Positions 28,878 to 37,561 are shown, counted from the stretch's first letter. The stretch is 64,000 bases of DNA from Variovorax sp. KBW07 (GCF_003852515.1 NZ_QAJK01000027.1:8163-72162), one strand, 5' to 3'. The notes: a model not told the origin generated them from the letters alone. A program made the numbers and translations.

Positions 28878-29951
28878 ATGACGGCTCTGGTGCGCGCGGC
28901 GGCACTTACCAACTTCGCGGAAGTCGCGCAGGAACTCGGCTACGACCCGGGCGCCGCATTGCGCAGGGCCGGGTTGCGCGCGCAACTGCTGCGCGAGCCC
29001 GACCAGCTGATCGAAGCCGACCGCGTGGCCCGCCTGCTCGAAGAAGCGGCGCGCAAGACGGATTGCGAATCTTTCGGGCTGCGCATCGCCGCGCGGCGCC
29101 AGCTGTCGAACTTCGGAATGGTCAGCCTGCTGCTCATGCACCAGCCAACGCTGCGGCAGGTGTTGCTCACGCTGATCGATCATCTGCACCTGCTCAACGA
29201 GAGGCTGGCAATCCAGGTGGAGGACGTCGACAACCTCGTTCTTCTGCGCGAGGAGCTGGCGGTCTCCGAACCCGCACGGCAGTCCATCGAACTGGCGATC
29301 GGCGTGCTCTACCGGATGTGCGAGGCGCTTCTAGGGGACCGCTGGCAGCCCGCCAGCGTGAGCTTCGCCCACGAGCCTCCCGCCAACCAGGCCTTTCATC
29401 GCCGGTTCTTCAAATGCCGCATCGAGTTCAATGGCACCTTCAACGGCCTGGTGTGCCGGGCGGCGGATCTCGACGTGCCCAATCCGGGCGCCGACCCCGT
29501 GCTGGCCGCCTACGCCCGCAAGTTGATTGCGACCCTCCCCGACGATCGCCAACGCTCGATCGACCAGGAGGTGCGCAAGGCCATCTACCTCATGCTGCCG
29601 GCCGGGCGCGCCACCTGCAAGGCCGTGGCCCAGGGCCTGGGGACGAGCATGCGCACCCTGCAGCGCGAGCTCGGTGCACGCGACCTGACGTTCAAGCAGC
29701 TGATCAACGACGTCCGGCAGGAGCTTGCCCGCCGCTACGTGGCCAACAGCCGCTACAGCCTGGGCGAGGTGGCCGCGCTGCTGGGCTACAGCACGCACAG
29801 CGCGTTCACCCGCTGGTTCGGCGCCCAGTTCGGCTGTTCACCGGAAGCGTGGCGCGAACAGGTGCTGGAGCGCGCTGCACCCAGCGTGCGTCCACGCGCT
29901 GGAAGAGACGCAAAGGGATCGGTTTCAAGAAACAGGCGACTGAAAACCTGA
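28878..29951 (+). CDS. OruR/ArgR-like AraC family regulator of module 2
   Basis: A 357-residue paralogue of the regulator at 18483. The N-terminal domain contains RRQLSNFGMVSLLLMHQPTL, the shared PARQSIELAIGVLYRM segment and FKCRIEFNGTFNGLVC. The C-terminal AraC domain has VAQGLGTSMRTLQRELGARD and LGYSTHSAFTRWFGAQFG. It is divergent from TauD copy 2 with a typical AraC operator between them. The basic C-terminal tail after residue 330 looks unconserved. Confidence 0.9.
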   Translation: MTALVRAAALTNFAEVAQELGYDPGAALRRAGLRAQLLREPDQLIEADRVARLLEEAARKTDCESFGLRIAARRQLSNFGMVSLLLMHQPTLRQVLLTLIDHLHLLNERLAIQVEDVDNLVLLREELAVSEPARQSIELAIGVLYRMCEALLGDRWQPASVSFAHEPPANQAFHRRFFKCRIEFNGTFNGLVCRAADLDVPNPGADPVLAAYARKLIATLPDDRQRSIDQEVRKAIYLMLPAGRATCKAVAQGLGTSMRTLQRELGARDLTFKQLINDVRQELARRYVANSRYSLGEVAALLGYSTHSAFTRWFGAQFGCSPEAWREQVLERAAPSVRPRAGRDAKGSVSRNRRLKT

Positions 29952-30072
29952 AAGCCTGAAAGCCGTGAGGAACAGCGCTGTGCCCCTAATACCCCGTGTC
30001 GCGCAGCGTACTACTCGGGTTTTGCGGGAGGCACTCCGCCAGGGCGAGTCGGCTCGCAACGGCTGCCCGCTT

Positions 30073-30097
30073 CAAGCCCCATGTCGTTCGGGGCTTG
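30073..30097. terminator. Hairpin between convergent genes
   Basis: Perfect 8-bp stem CAAGCCCC/GGGGCTTG with a 9-base loop, in the 197-base gap between the convergent AraC and ketopantoate-reductase-like genes. No T-run; a possible two-way terminator. Nothing else is recognised in 29952-30148. Confidence 0.4.
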
Positions 30098-30148
30098 TCG
30101 TCCGTTGATCGCAGCCCGGCGACGACCAGGCTGCGCCGCAATCGATGG

Positions 30149-31192
30149 TCAGGGGCCCGCGCTTCTGGCTGCATACAACCCGGCCTGCTGCGCACGCATG
30201 CAGGCCAGCGCGAAGGCGCTCTCCAGCTGAGGCACCGGCTGCTGCAGCGCCGCCGCGCTTTCGAGCGCGGCACCGAGAATCGCGTCGAGTTCCACGCTGC
30301 GCCCGGCTTCCATGTCCTGCAGCATCGAGGTCTTGATCGCGCCGAGCTTGCGCGTCTGCGCCATGCGCTGCGCGGTGTCGGTCTGGACCGTCAGGCCCAG
30401 GCTTCGGCCGAGCGCGATGCACTCGCTCATCATCCGTTCGAACAGCTGCCGCATCGGGCCATCGTCCAGCATGCGGTCGGTCGTCGCGCCGGTCAGCAGG
30501 CTCAGCGGATTGGCGCAGGCGTTGCCCAGCAGCTTGAGCCAGAGCTCGCTGCGGATGTCCTCGCTCGCGACCGCGCCAAGCCCGGCATCGGCCAGCACGC
30601 CGGCCCAATGCTGCGCGCGTGCGCTGGGCCCACCGACGGGCTCCCCGATCACCACGCGCCCGCCCGAGCTGTGCACCACCGAGCCCGGCTCCGGGCAATG
30701 GCAGGACGCCATCACGCTGCCGCCGAGCACCTGTTGCACGCCGATGGTTTTTTCGATGGCGCCTTCAGGGTCGACGCTGCGCAGGCGCAGGCCCGACAGC
30801 GGCTGGCCGGGCACCAGGAAGTACCACCACGGCAAGCCGTTGCCGATCGGCAGCACGGTGGCGCCCTCGTGCAACAGCGGCGACAGCGTGGGCACCACGC
30901 CCGGCAGCACGTGCGACTTGAGCGCCAGCACTACGAGTTCGGGCGGCTCCATGTCGAGCGGCGATGCCGCGGCGCGAACGGCAATGCTCTGTTGCGGCTG
31001 CGGGCCGCTCGTGTAGCGCAGGCCATGCTTTTGAATCGCGTCCAGCGTGGCGCCGCGGTCGAGCACGGTGACCGAGTGCCCGGCCTGTGCGAGCCGCGCC
31101 GCGAAGTGGCCGCCGATGGCCCCCGCGCCGATGACCGCGATGCGCCGCAGGGGCTGCGTGCTCGAGGGGGAACGCACGGACTCAGAAGGCAT
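30149..31192 (-). CDS. Ketopantoate reductase (ApbA/PanE) family protein
   Basis: A 347-residue NADP-dependent 2-oxoacid reductase-like protein. The Rossmann motif GAGAIGGHFAARLA is near residue 22, with a conserved Lys in LALKSHV, and the C-terminal domain has the LWLKLLGNACANPLSLLTG segment with the family Lys and Asn. Its start overlaps the end of the porin gene by 11 bases, so the two are coupled. In this catabolic setting it may reduce or oxidise a 2-oxo/2-hydroxy acid rather than make pantoate (inference). Confidence 0.85.
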   Translation of the reverse strand: MPSESVRSPSSTQPLRRIAVIGAGAIGGHFAARLAQAGHSVTVLDRGATLDAIQKHGLRYTSGPQPQQSIAVRAAASPLDMEPPELVVLALKSHVLPGVVPTLSPLLHEGATVLPIGNGLPWWYFLVPGQPLSGLRLRSVDPEGAIEKTIGVQQVLGGSVMASCHCPEPGSVVHSSGGRVVIGEPVGGPSARAQHWAGVLADAGLGAVASEDIRSELWLKLLGNACANPLSLLTGATTDRMLDDGPMRQLFERMMSECIALGRSLGLTVQTDTAQRMAQTRKLGAIKTSMLQDMEAGRSVELDAILGAALESAAALQQPVPQLESAFALACMRAQQAGLYAARSAGP

Positions 31193-32417
31193 GCCGAAGC
31201 CCCAGGTCGTAGCCGCTCGAGCGCTTCGGAGAAAACGCGCCCGTCACGAAGCCCGGGCCACCGACGGACAGCGCCGCGCCGTTCTTGTTCTCGATGCGCG
31301 CAACGCTCGCATACAGCGCGGTGCGCTTCGACAGGTTGTGCACGTAGCTCAACGCGAGCTGGCTTGCCTTCGGGTCCGGCGTGGTGCTGAACGGACGGTT
31401 GTAGTCGTACTTCACCTTCGCGTACGACGCCCGGATCACGCCGGGCCCTACCGGCACGTTGACGCCGAACATCAGGCCCGTGAGGTCGACGTCGGACGAG
31501 GTGCTGGCGGCAAGGCCGCTGACGATCGTCCGGTTCTTGATGCGCGACACCTCGCCGAACAGCTTTGCCGCGCCCAGGTCGTACGCGGCACCGAGGTTGA
31601 TGGTGTCTTGCCGCAGCGTGGTGCCCGCGAGGTAGTCGCTCAGCAGCGTGTTGCGGCTGGCGGCCAGCGCCACGTTCAGCGACCCCTGGTCGTAGCCGAA
31701 TCGTCCGCCGATGAAACGGCCCGAGCGCGTGTCGGTGGCCGCGGGCGTCAGGGCACCGGGCGAGGTGCGGGTCTTTTCATTGAAGGCGTACTGCACCTGC
31801 CCGTAGAAGCCGCCCAGGTTGGCCGGCAGGAAGTACGACACCATGTTGCTGCTGCGCGCATAGGCATTGGTCAGCACGGCGGACACGGGCGGCAGGCCGG
31901 GCAATTGCGCCGGTTGCGGCACGCCCATTTTGCTCATGGCCGTGCCGGCGCGATAGATCAGGTTGGTGCCCACGCCGTTGACGCCGAGCGGATCGAACAC
32001 GAAGTCGTTCGTGAAGGTCGCGTTGATGTCCCGGCCCAGGCGGATCTCGCCGAAGCTGCCCGACAGGCTGACCGTCGAGCGGCGCGCGAAACCCTGAATG
32101 CCTTCCTGCCCCGAATCGTTCGTGATCGACGACTCGAGCCAGAAGCTCGCGGCAAGCCCGCCGCCCAGGTCCTCGGTGCCGCGAAAGCCGACGCGGCTGG
32201 ACGCGAGGCCCGAAGCCGACAACGCCCGCTGGCTGACGGTGCGGCTGCCCTGGTTGCGGTAGAACGGGTTGGCCGGCGTGGCCGACTTCGGGTCCGCCGA
32301 CTTGTTCGAATAGCCGCTGATGCCGGCATCGACCACGCCGAACAGCGTGACCGAAGATTGGGCGAACGCCGCGCCGGCAAGACCGGTCGCTGCAAGGCCT
32401 ATCGCGAAAATCCTCAT
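31182..32417 (-). CDS. Gram-negative trimeric porin (Burkholderiales type)
   Basis: A 411-residue porin with a signal peptide (MRIFAIGLAATGLAGAAFAQ), then SSVTLFGVVDAGISGYSN. The beta-barrel strands and the terminal Phe in LGLRHAF are typical. It is divergent from the hydratase operon, sharing the 32418-32589 control region that holds the 23-bp site at 32493-32515. It is a likely outer-membrane entry route for the substrate of that operon. Confidence 0.93.
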   Translation of the reverse strand: MRIFAIGLAATGLAGAAFAQSSVTLFGVVDAGISGYSNKSADPKSATPANPFYRNQGSRTVSQRALSASGLASSRVGFRGTEDLGGGLAASFWLESSITNDSGQEGIQGFARRSTVSLSGSFGEIRLGRDINATFTNDFVFDPLGVNGVGTNLIYRAGTAMSKMGVPQPAQLPGLPPVSAVLTNAYARSSNMVSYFLPANLGGFYGQVQYAFNEKTRTSPGALTPAATDTRSGRFIGGRFGYDQGSLNVALAASRNTLLSDYLAGTTLRQDTINLGAAYDLGAAKLFGEVSRIKNRTIVSGLAASTSSDVDLTGLMFGVNVPVGPGVIRASYAKVKYDYNRPFSTTPDPKASQLALSYVHNLSKRTALYASVARIENKNGAALSVGGPGFVTGAFSPKRSSGYDLGLRHAF

Positions 32418-32492
32418 TGCTTGTCTCCTCCATGAACGTTGGGGAGCGCATTGTTGGAGGAGCTACGGCATCGCCGCAAACGAAAGATTCAG

Positions 32493-32515
32493 ACTTTTCT
32501 ACTGGTGAAAACTTC
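32493..32515 (+). promoter_or_regulatory. 23-bp operator before the hydratase operon
   Basis: The sequence ACTTTTCTACTGGTGAAAAC plus TTC is an imperfect palindrome (TTTTC...GAAAA). It matches, in 21 of 23 bases, the site at 41966-41988 read in the direction of the opposite operon. Orientation relative to the operon is the same at both places. It is 74 bases from the hydratase alpha start. The IclR regulator at 35912 is the best candidate binder. Confidence 0.68.
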
Positions 32516-32589
32516 AAAGAATGCGCTTGAACACTTGCCCGCGACAGCGCATCGTACGGGCCATCGAGACAAGCGGATCCCACGTAAAC

Positions 32590-33462
32590 ATGGCCATCGA
32601 CAGTGCCACTCTCCAACGAGTGACGGCGCAGCTCTACGAGCGCTCCCTGAAAAAAATTCCCGACGACACGCGTGCCGTTCTGCAGCGCGCGGAAGCCACC
32701 GAGACCGGCACCACCGGCAAGCACACGCTGAAGATCATGCTGCAGAGCGCGGACGCCGCGCAGCAGGGCAATGAGCTGGTGTGCACCGACGTCGGCATTC
32801 CCACCTACAGCATCAAGATCGGCACGCGCGTGCAGTTCGAAGGCCCGGTGCGCGAGGCCATTGCGCGCGGCTTTGCCGACCTGGTGCAGCACATCGACCC
32901 GCCGATCCTCAAGATGGTGACCAACCCGCTCACGCATGCGCGCAGCTACGCGGGCAAGGACATGCCGCTGCTGAGCTTCGACGTGATCGACGACGCCGAC
33001 TACGTGGAGATCGTCTGCGCGCCCAAGGCCATGGGCACCGGCCGGTGGGAGGCCATCGATGCCTTCGTGTACCCGACGCTGGAGCAGATCGAGAAGTTCG
33101 TGCTCGACACCGTGCTGCGCGCGGGCTCGCAACCCTGCCTGCCCATCGTGGTGGGCGTGGGCATCGGCGGCACCTTCGACTACGCGGCCCGGCTGGCCAA
33201 GGAGTCGGTGCTGCGCCCCTTCGGCCGCACCAACCCCGAGCCGATCCTCGCGGCCATGGAAAAGCGCCTGCTGGACGCCATCAACGCCATGGGCTTCGGC
33301 CCCATGGGCACCGGCGGCGACGCCAGCGCGATGGCGGTGCACATCGACTACGCCGCGAGCCACGGCTTCGTGCCGGTCGCGGTGTGCTTCAACTGCTGGA
33401 TCAATCGCCGCACCGCCGCGCGCATCTACAACGACGGCCGCGTCGAAGACCTGAACTGGTAG
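32590..33462 (+). CDS. Class I Fe-S hydro-lyase alpha subunit (TtdA/FumA N-terminal family)
   Basis: A 290-residue protein of the tartrate dehydratase/class I fumarase alpha family. Family landmarks include ELVCTDVGIPTY (usually CQDTG), ITNPLTHARSY-like VTNPLTHARSYAG, GVGIGGTFDYAARLAKES and the CFNCWINRR segment, giving Cys residues for a [4Fe-4S] cluster. The substitutions in the first motif and PKAMGTGRW in place of PKGGGSEN mark it as a divergent member, so the substrate is probably neither tartrate nor fumarate. ATG at 32590; upstream in-frame residues run through the operator and are rejected. The beta subunit follows after six bases. Confidence 0.85.
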   Translation: MAIDSATLQRVTAQLYERSLKKIPDDTRAVLQRAEATETGTTGKHTLKIMLQSADAAQQGNELVCTDVGIPTYSIKIGTRVQFEGPVREAIARGFADLVQHIDPPILKMVTNPLTHARSYAGKDMPLLSFDVIDDADYVEIVCAPKAMGTGRWEAIDAFVYPTLEQIEKFVLDTVLRAGSQPCLPIVVGVGIGGTFDYAARLAKESVLRPFGRTNPEPILAAMEKRLLDAINAMGFGPMGTGGDASAMAVHIDYAASHGFVPVAVCFNCWINRRTAARIYNDGRVEDLNW

Positions 33463-33468
33463 GCCGCG

Positions 33469-34086
33469 ATGCTCCACAAGCTCGAACTTCCCCTCTCGCG
33501 CGACAAGGTGCGCGAACTCGCGGTCGGCGACATGGTCACGCTGGACGGCGACATCACCGTCAGCATCGGCCTGCCCACGCACCAGCGCATGGCGCAGGCG
33601 GTGGCCGACGGCCAGGCGCTGCCGGTCGACCTGCGCGGCGGCGCCTTCTTTCACCTGAGCACCTTCGTGAAAGAAACCGCCGACGGCCCCGTGCCGCTCT
33701 ACATGAACCCGAGCACCAGCACGCGCTACAACGCGTGGATGCCGTCGCTGGTGCGCGGCCTCGACCTGCGGCTGACCGGCGGCAAGGGCGGGCTCGACGC
33801 GGCCTGCGTGCAGGCGCTGCGCGACACCGGCTGCGTGTACCTGTCGTTCCTCGGCGGCGGCGCGCCGCTGCTGTCGCGCGGACTGCGCCGCGTGGTGTCT
33901 TCCCACTGGAACGAATACATCTCGCAGTTCCGGCTGCTCACGTTGAACGTCGCGTCGCTCGGCCCCGCCACGGTGGCCATCGACGCGCACGGCAACAGCC
34001 TCTACGACCAGCTGCGTGACCAGGCGCAAGCGCGCATGCCGCAGTTGCTGCAGCGCCTGGAAACGGCCCGCAAGGCATCCCTTTAG
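33469..34086 (+). CDS. Class I Fe-S hydro-lyase beta subunit (TtdB/FumA C-terminal family)
   Basis: A 205-residue partner of the preceding subunit. It begins HKLELPLSRDKVRELAVGDM, has DGDITVSIG where the family usually has an Arg-Asp-AH segment, and STSTRYNAW plus GGKGGLD in the conserved substrate-loop region. The swivelling beta domain is normally needed for substrate binding. Six bases separate it from the alpha gene, so the two form a heteromer. Together they would hydrate an unsaturated di- or tricarboxylate. Confidence 0.83.
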   Translation: MLHKLELPLSRDKVRELAVGDMVTLDGDITVSIGLPTHQRMAQAVADGQALPVDLRGGAFFHLSTFVKETADGPVPLYMNPSTSTRYNAWMPSLVRGLDLRLTGGKGGLDAACVQALRDTGCVYLSFLGGGAPLLSRGLRRVVSSHWNEYISQFRLLTLNVASLGPATVAIDAHGNSLYDQLRDQAQARMPQLLQRLETARKASL

Positions 34087-34108
34087 AAAACCTCAGGAGA
34101 CTTCAAGA

Positions 34109-35140
34109 ATGAACAGGAGACATTGGCTCGGCGCGAGCCTGGGCGCCATCGGCGCAGTGAGCGCGGTTGGCGCGGTTGGCGCGGTTGGCGCGGGTGTGGC
34201 CGCGAGCCTTGCGCCGGTGGCCGCATGGGCCGCCAACGGCGCGTGGCCGAACCGGCCGATCCGCATGGTGGTTCCCTTCCCGGCGGGCGGCAGCACCGAC
34301 ATGGTGGCGCGCTACCTGGCGCAAGGCCTCGGCGAGCGCCTGGGCGCGCCCGTCATCGTCGACAACCGCGCCGGCGCGGCCGGCAACATCGGCACCGACG
34401 CCGTGGCCAAGGCAGCGCCCGACGGCTACACCATCGGCCTGGTTACCTCGGGCCCGCTGGTGAACAACAAGTTCCTCTACAAGTCGATGCCCTTCGACGG
34501 CGACAAGGACCTGGCACCCATCGCGCTGGTGTGCGAGATCCCGATGGTCTTCGTCAGCAACCCCGAGCAGCTGAAGGTACGCAACCTCAAGGAGTTCATC
34601 GAGGCGGCAAAAGCCAAGCCCTCCGCGTTCTCGGTCGCCACGCCGGGCAACGGCACCATCGGCCACCTGGCCCTGGCCGACCTGTCGCAGACCGCCGGCG
34701 TGCGCCTGCAGGACGTGCCGTACCGCGGCGACACGCCCGCGCTCACCGATCTGCTGGGTGGCGTGGTGCAGGCGATATCGGCACCGGTCTCCACCTTCAT
34801 CCCGAACATCCAGGCGGGCAAGCTGCGCGGGCTGGCGGTCACTTCCGCCACGCGCTTCCCCGGCCTGCCCGACGTGCCGACCGCGAAGGAGCAGGGCATC
34901 GACCAGACGGCCACCGTGTGGTTCGCGGTGGTCGGCCCTGCCGGCATGCCGGCACCGATGGTGCAGCGGCTCAATGCCGAGATCAACCGGCTGCTCGAAT
35001 CGCCGCAAGGCAAGAGCAAGCTGCAGCAATACGGCGGCGTGGTCGCGAGCGGAGCGCCCGAGCTGCTGCGCAAGCGCATCGAGGCCGACGGCCAGAAGTG
35101 GCAGCGCGTGATCAAGACCGCGCAGATCAAGCTCGACTGA
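34109..35140 (+). CDS. Bug-family periplasmic carboxylate-binding protein
   Basis: A 343-residue Bug protein: IRMVVPFPAGGSTDMVARYL, VDNRAGAAGNIGTDAVAKA, and VQAISAPVSTFIPNIQAGKL. The signal peptide (MNRRHWLGASLGAIGAVSAV) holds a 9-bp tandem repeat encoding Gly-Ala-Val units (about 34160-34197), which lengthens its hydrophobic core. The twin-Arg-like MNRRHWLG may direct it to Tat, but no full Tat motif is clear. AGGAGA precedes the ATG. Co-transcribed with the hydratase and aldolase. Confidence 0.92.
   Translation: MNRRHWLGASLGAIGAVSAVGAVGAVGAGVAASLAPVAAWAANGAWPNRPIRMVVPFPAGGSTDMVARYLAQGLGERLGAPVIVDNRAGAAGNIGTDAVAKAAPDGYTIGLVTSGPLVNNKFLYKSMPFDGDKDLAPIALVCEIPMVFVSNPEQLKVRNLKEFIEAAKAKPSAFSVATPGNGTIGHLALADLSQTAGVRLQDVPYRGDTPALTDLLGGVVQAISAPVSTFIPNIQAGKLRGLAVTSATRFPGLPDVPTAKEQGIDQTATVWFAVVGPAGMPAPMVQRLNAEINRLLESPQGKSKLQQYGGVVASGAPELLRKRIEADGQKWQRVIKTAQIKLD
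34160..34197. repeat. 9-bp tandem repeat in a signal-peptide coding region
   Basis: GCGGTTGGC is repeated about three and a half times inside the Bug signal peptide, encoding Ala-Val-Gly units. Copy-number change would alter the hydrophobic core length in steps of three residues without a frameshift. Confidence 0.8.
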
Positions 35141-35160
35141 AGAAAGGCAGGCGCACGCCC

Positions 35161-35925
35161 ATGAGCAACGACAGCAGCAACACCAGCACCACCACCGCCG
35201 CGCAGCTCGGCACCTTCGTCAAGACCGGCTCGCCGCAGACGGTCGAGGTGCTCGGCACCACGGGGCTCGACTTCGTCGTGGTCGACGCCGAGCACGCGCC
35301 CTTCGACCGCTCCCTGCTCGACCTGATGGTGATGGCCGGCCGCGCCGCGCGCATTCCGATGTTCATCCGCATCCCCGAGATCAACCCCGCGGTGATCCTT
35401 TCGTGCCTCGACATCGGCGCCGCCGGCCTGCTGGTGCCGCACGTCGACACCGCCGAACAGGCGCGCGAAGTGGTGGCCATGGCGCGCTACCGGGGCGGGC
35501 GGCGCGGCTACTCGGGCGGCCCGCGCTTTGCCGGCTACGCGAGCATGGGCATGGCGCAGGCGCTGCAGCTTGGCGACCAGGCGCAGATCGTCTGCCAGAT
35601 CGAGAGCGCGCAGGCGGTCGATGAGGCGCAGGCGATTGCCGACGTGCCGGGCGTGGCCGGCCTGTTCGTGGGCCGCGCCGACCTGGCGCTGTCGATGGGG
35701 CTGGACGATCCGCGCGCGCCCGAGGTTCTGCAGGCCACGCGCGTGGCGCTGCAGGCGGCCACGCGGGCCGGCAAGCTGGCGGGCATGCACGTGGGCGGTA
35801 CGTCCGAGCGCGAGCAGTTCATGGCCGAGGGTGCCAACTGGTTCGTCGTTTCTTCCGACCAGACCCTGCTGCGGCAGGCCGTGCAGGCCTTTGCCGGACC
35901 GCCCAAGGCAGCTAGAGCGCGCTGA
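35161..35925 (+). CDS. HpcH/HpaI family aldolase
   Basis: A 254-residue class II pyruvate aldolase-like TIM barrel. VVVDAEHAPFDRSLL, the Arg in MFIRIPEINP, the metal-binding Glu in CQIESAQAVDEA and the Asp in GLFVGRADLALSMGL are all in place. The family cleaves 4-hydroxy-2-oxo acids to pyruvate plus an aldehyde or oxo-acid. The ATG at 35161 follows the Bug stop by 20 bases. Its 3' end overlaps the convergent IclR gene by 14 bases. As the step after the hydratase it fits a hydration-then-retro-aldol pathway. Confidence 0.9.
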   Translation: MSNDSSNTSTTTAAQLGTFVKTGSPQTVEVLGTTGLDFVVVDAEHAPFDRSLLDLMVMAGRAARIPMFIRIPEINPAVILSCLDIGAAGLLVPHVDTAEQAREVVAMARYRGGRRGYSGGPRFAGYASMGMAQALQLGDQAQIVCQIESAQAVDEAQAIADVPGVAGLFVGRADLALSMGLDDPRAPEVLQATRVALQAATRAGKLAGMHVGGTSEREQFMAEGANWFVVSSDQTLLRQAVQAFAGPPKAARAR

Positions 35926-36679
35926 GCCGCTCCCCGATGCGCTGGGCCATCTCCTGCATCGGCGGCAGGAATTTCTTTACCGCCTGTTCTTCGCTGATCG
36001 CGGAGGCGATCCATGTAAGCCCGGCGCTGGCCACGGCCCTGCGCCCTTCGAAGATGGGCACGGCCAGCGTGTTCGAGACCGGCTTGACGCCCGGCACGCG
36101 CAAGGCATAGCCCTGCTGGCGGATCTGCCGCAGCATCGCCTGCACGACGCGCGGCTGCCCGGCCACGGCGTCTTCCGGGTCGCCCGAGGCCTTGAGGATG
36201 TCGAGCAGCGCGCGGCACTCCTGCGCCGTGCAGGCCGCGAGGTACACACGACCGAGTGCGCGCGTCATGAGGCTCAGGCGCATGTTGATGCTGGAGTGCA
36301 GCAGCGACAGCGGCGAGCTGGGAATGGTGCTGTAGCGGATCACCACCGCGTCGTAGTCGGGCACGGCCAGGGCGATGGGCCACTTGAACTTGCGCGTCAG
36401 CTCGTCCATGGGGCGCCTGGAGGCTTCGACCAGGCGCGGCTCGCCGTGGTAGCCCGACGAAAGTTGCCGCACGCCCGAGGTCAGGCCGTAGGCGCCGTAC
36501 TGCGGTGCCCGCGTCACCAGCCCCTTGCCCTCCAGCGTTTCGAGAAGGCGGACCAGCGTGGGCTTGGGAATGCCCGTCTGGCGGTACAGCGTGTCGAGCG
36601 TGCAGACGGGGGATCGGTTGAGCGCGGCCAGTACGTCGATGGCGCGCTCGACGGCGCGGATGGGAGTGAAGGATGCCAT
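35912..36679 (-). CDS. IclR family transcriptional regulator
   Basis: A 255-residue IclR protein. The N-terminal winged helix has VLAALNRSPVCTLDTLYRQT and GIPKPTLVRLLETLEGKGLV. The C-terminal GAF-like effector domain has LAVPIFEGRRAVASAGLTWI near residue 205. It is the last gene of the minus-strand operon, 48 bases after the bicupin gene, and converges with the aldolase of the plus-strand operon. Lying at the meeting point of two operons that carry the same 23-bp site, it is the likely common regulator (inference). Confidence 0.92.
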   Translation of the reverse strand: MASFTPIRAVERAIDVLAALNRSPVCTLDTLYRQTGIPKPTLVRLLETLEGKGLVTRAPQYGAYGLTSGVRQLSSGYHGEPRLVEASRRPMDELTRKFKWPIALAVPDYDAVVIRYSTIPSSPLSLLHSSINMRLSLMTRALGRVYLAACTAQECRALLDILKASGDPEDAVAGQPRVVQAMLRQIRQQGYALRVPGVKPVSNTLAVPIFEGRRAVASAGLTWIASAISEEQAVKKFLPPMQEMAQRIGERLSAL

Positions 36680-36727
36680 GGAGGGCGCAGTTTAGGCCGC
36701 GCCTGCAGTCATGTACCGCGGTGTCCG

Positions 36728-37561
36728 TCAGCCGGCCGTGCGGCGTTCGTAGTCGCCCGCGTTGGCGACCCAGCCCTTGTCGATGAAGTCGTGCCGCGGT
36801 GGCGAGAACACGTCGATCAGCAGGTGGCTTCCCGGGCCCACGCCTTCGGTGGTGTGCACCAGCAGCACCGGCACCGTGATCATCGAAGGCGAGGGGGCAT
36901 GCAGGTGTTCGTCGTCGCGCCACTGGTCGGCGTTGCCGCCCCAGTTGACGCGCAGGTGGTGCACGAAGTCGCCCGCCATGGCCAGCGAGCCCTGCTCGAA
37001 GTCGGCGTGGTTGTGCGGGCTCAGTTGCGTGCGGTCGCGCGGGCCCTGGTACTCGACCCAGTTGATGCTCAGGGTGTCGGTCTGGAACATCTTCAGCCGC
37101 GGTTTGTCGGCCGGGGGCTGGATCGCATCGACCTCCATGACCTGGATCGCGCCGGACGGCGTACGGCGCTGGTAGTGCTCGCCGACCGGGCGCACGCGCG
37201 CGTCGGGCACGGCGTAGTCGGCCTGGTTGCGCGCCACGCCCGGCGCCAGGTCGGGGCGCGAGGAGGCGACCAGCGCGGCGCGGCCCGTGCCTTTTTCCGA
37301 ACCCGCGAGGCGCACCGTCACAGGGCCGGCCGGCAGCACGCAGACGCTGCGGCCCGGCACCTCGCGCACTTCGGCGCCGGCATGCACGGTGGCGCCGCCG
37401 TCGGGCAGCAGCAGCAGCATCTCGTGCGGGCTGGTGGCCTCGACCGGGGCCTCGCCCTCGATCCACTGGACCCAGAAGTTCTGTCCGCGCGCCACCGAAC
37501 CCGGTGGAAGCTCGTGGACGGCGGCGCTGCGCACGCCGGTTTCAATCGTTGTGTTCGTCAT
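36728..37561 (-). CDS. Cupin-fold protein (probable bicupin), function unknown
   Basis: A 277-residue protein with two cupin-like halves. The first (about 30-110) has MLLLLPDGGATVHAGAEVRE and VCVLPAGPVTVRLAG. The second has SPHNHADFEQGSLAMAGD with an HxH...E metal set near residue 185, and a later His in VLLVHTTEGVGPGSH. The conserved end is VFSPPRHDFIDKGW. The metal site argues for an enzyme such as an isomerase or dioxygenase. Its place between the flavin reductase and IclR genes suggests an upper step of the same pathway, but no specific activity is assigned. Confidence 0.7.
   Translation of the reverse strand: MTNTTIETGVRSAAVHELPPGSVARGQNFWVQWIEGEAPVEATSPHEMLLLLPDGGATVHAGAEVREVPGRSVCVLPAGPVTVRLAGSEKGTGRAALVASSRPDLAPGVARNQADYAVPDARVRPVGEHYQRRTPSGAIQVMEVDAIQPPADKPRLKMFQTDTLSINWVEYQGPRDRTQLSPHNHADFEQGSLAMAGDFVHHLRVNWGGNADQWRDDEHLHAPSPSMITVPVLLVHTTEGVGPGSHLLIDVFSPPRHDFIDKGWVANAGDYERRTAG

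Noticed and set aside
32590-34086. Naming the pair fumA or ttdAB outright.
   Set aside because: Key motifs deviate from both enzymes and the gene context is catabolic, so only the family is stated.
36728-37561. Assignment of the bicupin as homogentisate or gentisate dioxygenase.
   Set aside because: Length and conserved motifs do not match either enzyme beyond the general cupin metal site.
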